This document shows, one piece after another, positions 63,977 through 64,000 of a stretch of DNA of 64,000 nt. Source of the stretch: Cerasicoccus frondis (GTDB lineage Bacteria; Verrucomicrobiota; Verrucomicrobiia; Opitutales; Cerasicoccaceae); contig JAVDPC010000028.1 in assembly GCA_031296915.1 (NCBI GenBank), forward strand, positions 1 to 64,000, in the 5' to 3' direction. Below the pieces are notes generated by a model. It was not told where the DNA came from, searched no databases, and worked only from the letters and a program-made list of their open reading frames with translations. The position numbers and the translations under genes were made by a program. How positions within the stretch are numbered: position 1 is the stretch's first letter; each line of letters begins with the position of its first letter.

Positions 63977-64000
63977 TTTCTGTCATAAATACCGAAATTC

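Noticed and set aside
1..64000. Exosortase or prepilin peptidase genes to match the PEP-CTERM and pilin signals
   Set aside because: No protein in the window has their membrane topology and motifs; they must be elsewhere in the genome.

Overview
The window looks like the chromosome of a free-living Gram-negative bacterium, most likely of the Verrucomicrobiota (Opitutia-like). The pointers are PEP-CTERM proteins, several secreted sulfatases, a pseudopilin of the kind common in planctomycetes and verrucomicrobia, a hybrid type IV pilus/type II secretion locus, di-heme DUF1111 proteins with imelysins, and a compact type II-C Cas9. This placement is inference; no rRNA or ribosomal protein gene is present.

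Layout. 1-4.7 kb: the end of a metal ABC transporter operon (two ABC-3 permeases, the first fused to a DtxR-like domain), a secreted protein, nadD-rsfS and tRNA-Ala(GGC). 4.7-10.9 kb (minus strand): a carbohydrate cluster with a GntR/LacI-type regulator and its palindromic operators, a PEP-CTERM protein, a clan-A glycoside hydrolase, a small secreted protein, a pseudopilin and a sulfatase. 11.1-19.2 kb: a complete Wadjet plasmid-defence operon, jetABCD, every junction a 4-bp overlap, with a divergent WYL regulator. 19.2-21 kb: REP-like repeats and an HU/DUF4469 DNA-binding protein. 21.0-27.2 kb: a complete type II-C CRISPR-Cas system: cas9 (1051 aa)-cas1-cas2, a tracrRNA read divergently from cas9 with its own promoter and terminator, and a 24-repeat array. 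27.2-32 kb: two unrecognised proteins, an ST7-like TPR protein, a membrane cytochrome c and a VKOR-SurA-like-DsbA fusion.

32.3-44.8 kb: a pilus/secretion locus in one orientation: three pseudopilins interleaved with two lipoproteins, a PilM-PilN/GspL-like fusion, PilO, PilT, GspE/PilB, GspF/PilC, PilP/GspC and a secretin. 44.8-48.8 kb: a MoxR-DUF58-transglutaminase triad whose transglutaminase lacks its catalytic cysteine. 48.8-58.6 kb: an iron-associated region with an FTR1 permease, an MFS transporter, a VOC protein and, on the minus strand, two imelysins, two DUF1111 di-heme proteins and a double YjgF-like protein. 58.8-64 kb: two overlapping sulfatases, a second PEP-CTERM protein and a divergent LacI regulator.

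The most informative system is the CRISPR-Cas9 locus, where all RNA parts can be read from sequence: anti-repeat, consensus -35 with 17-bp spacing, a hairpin with a T7 tract, minus-strand crRNA polarity and a terminator between cas2 and the array. It and Wadjet form a defence island with mobile-type repeats between its parts.
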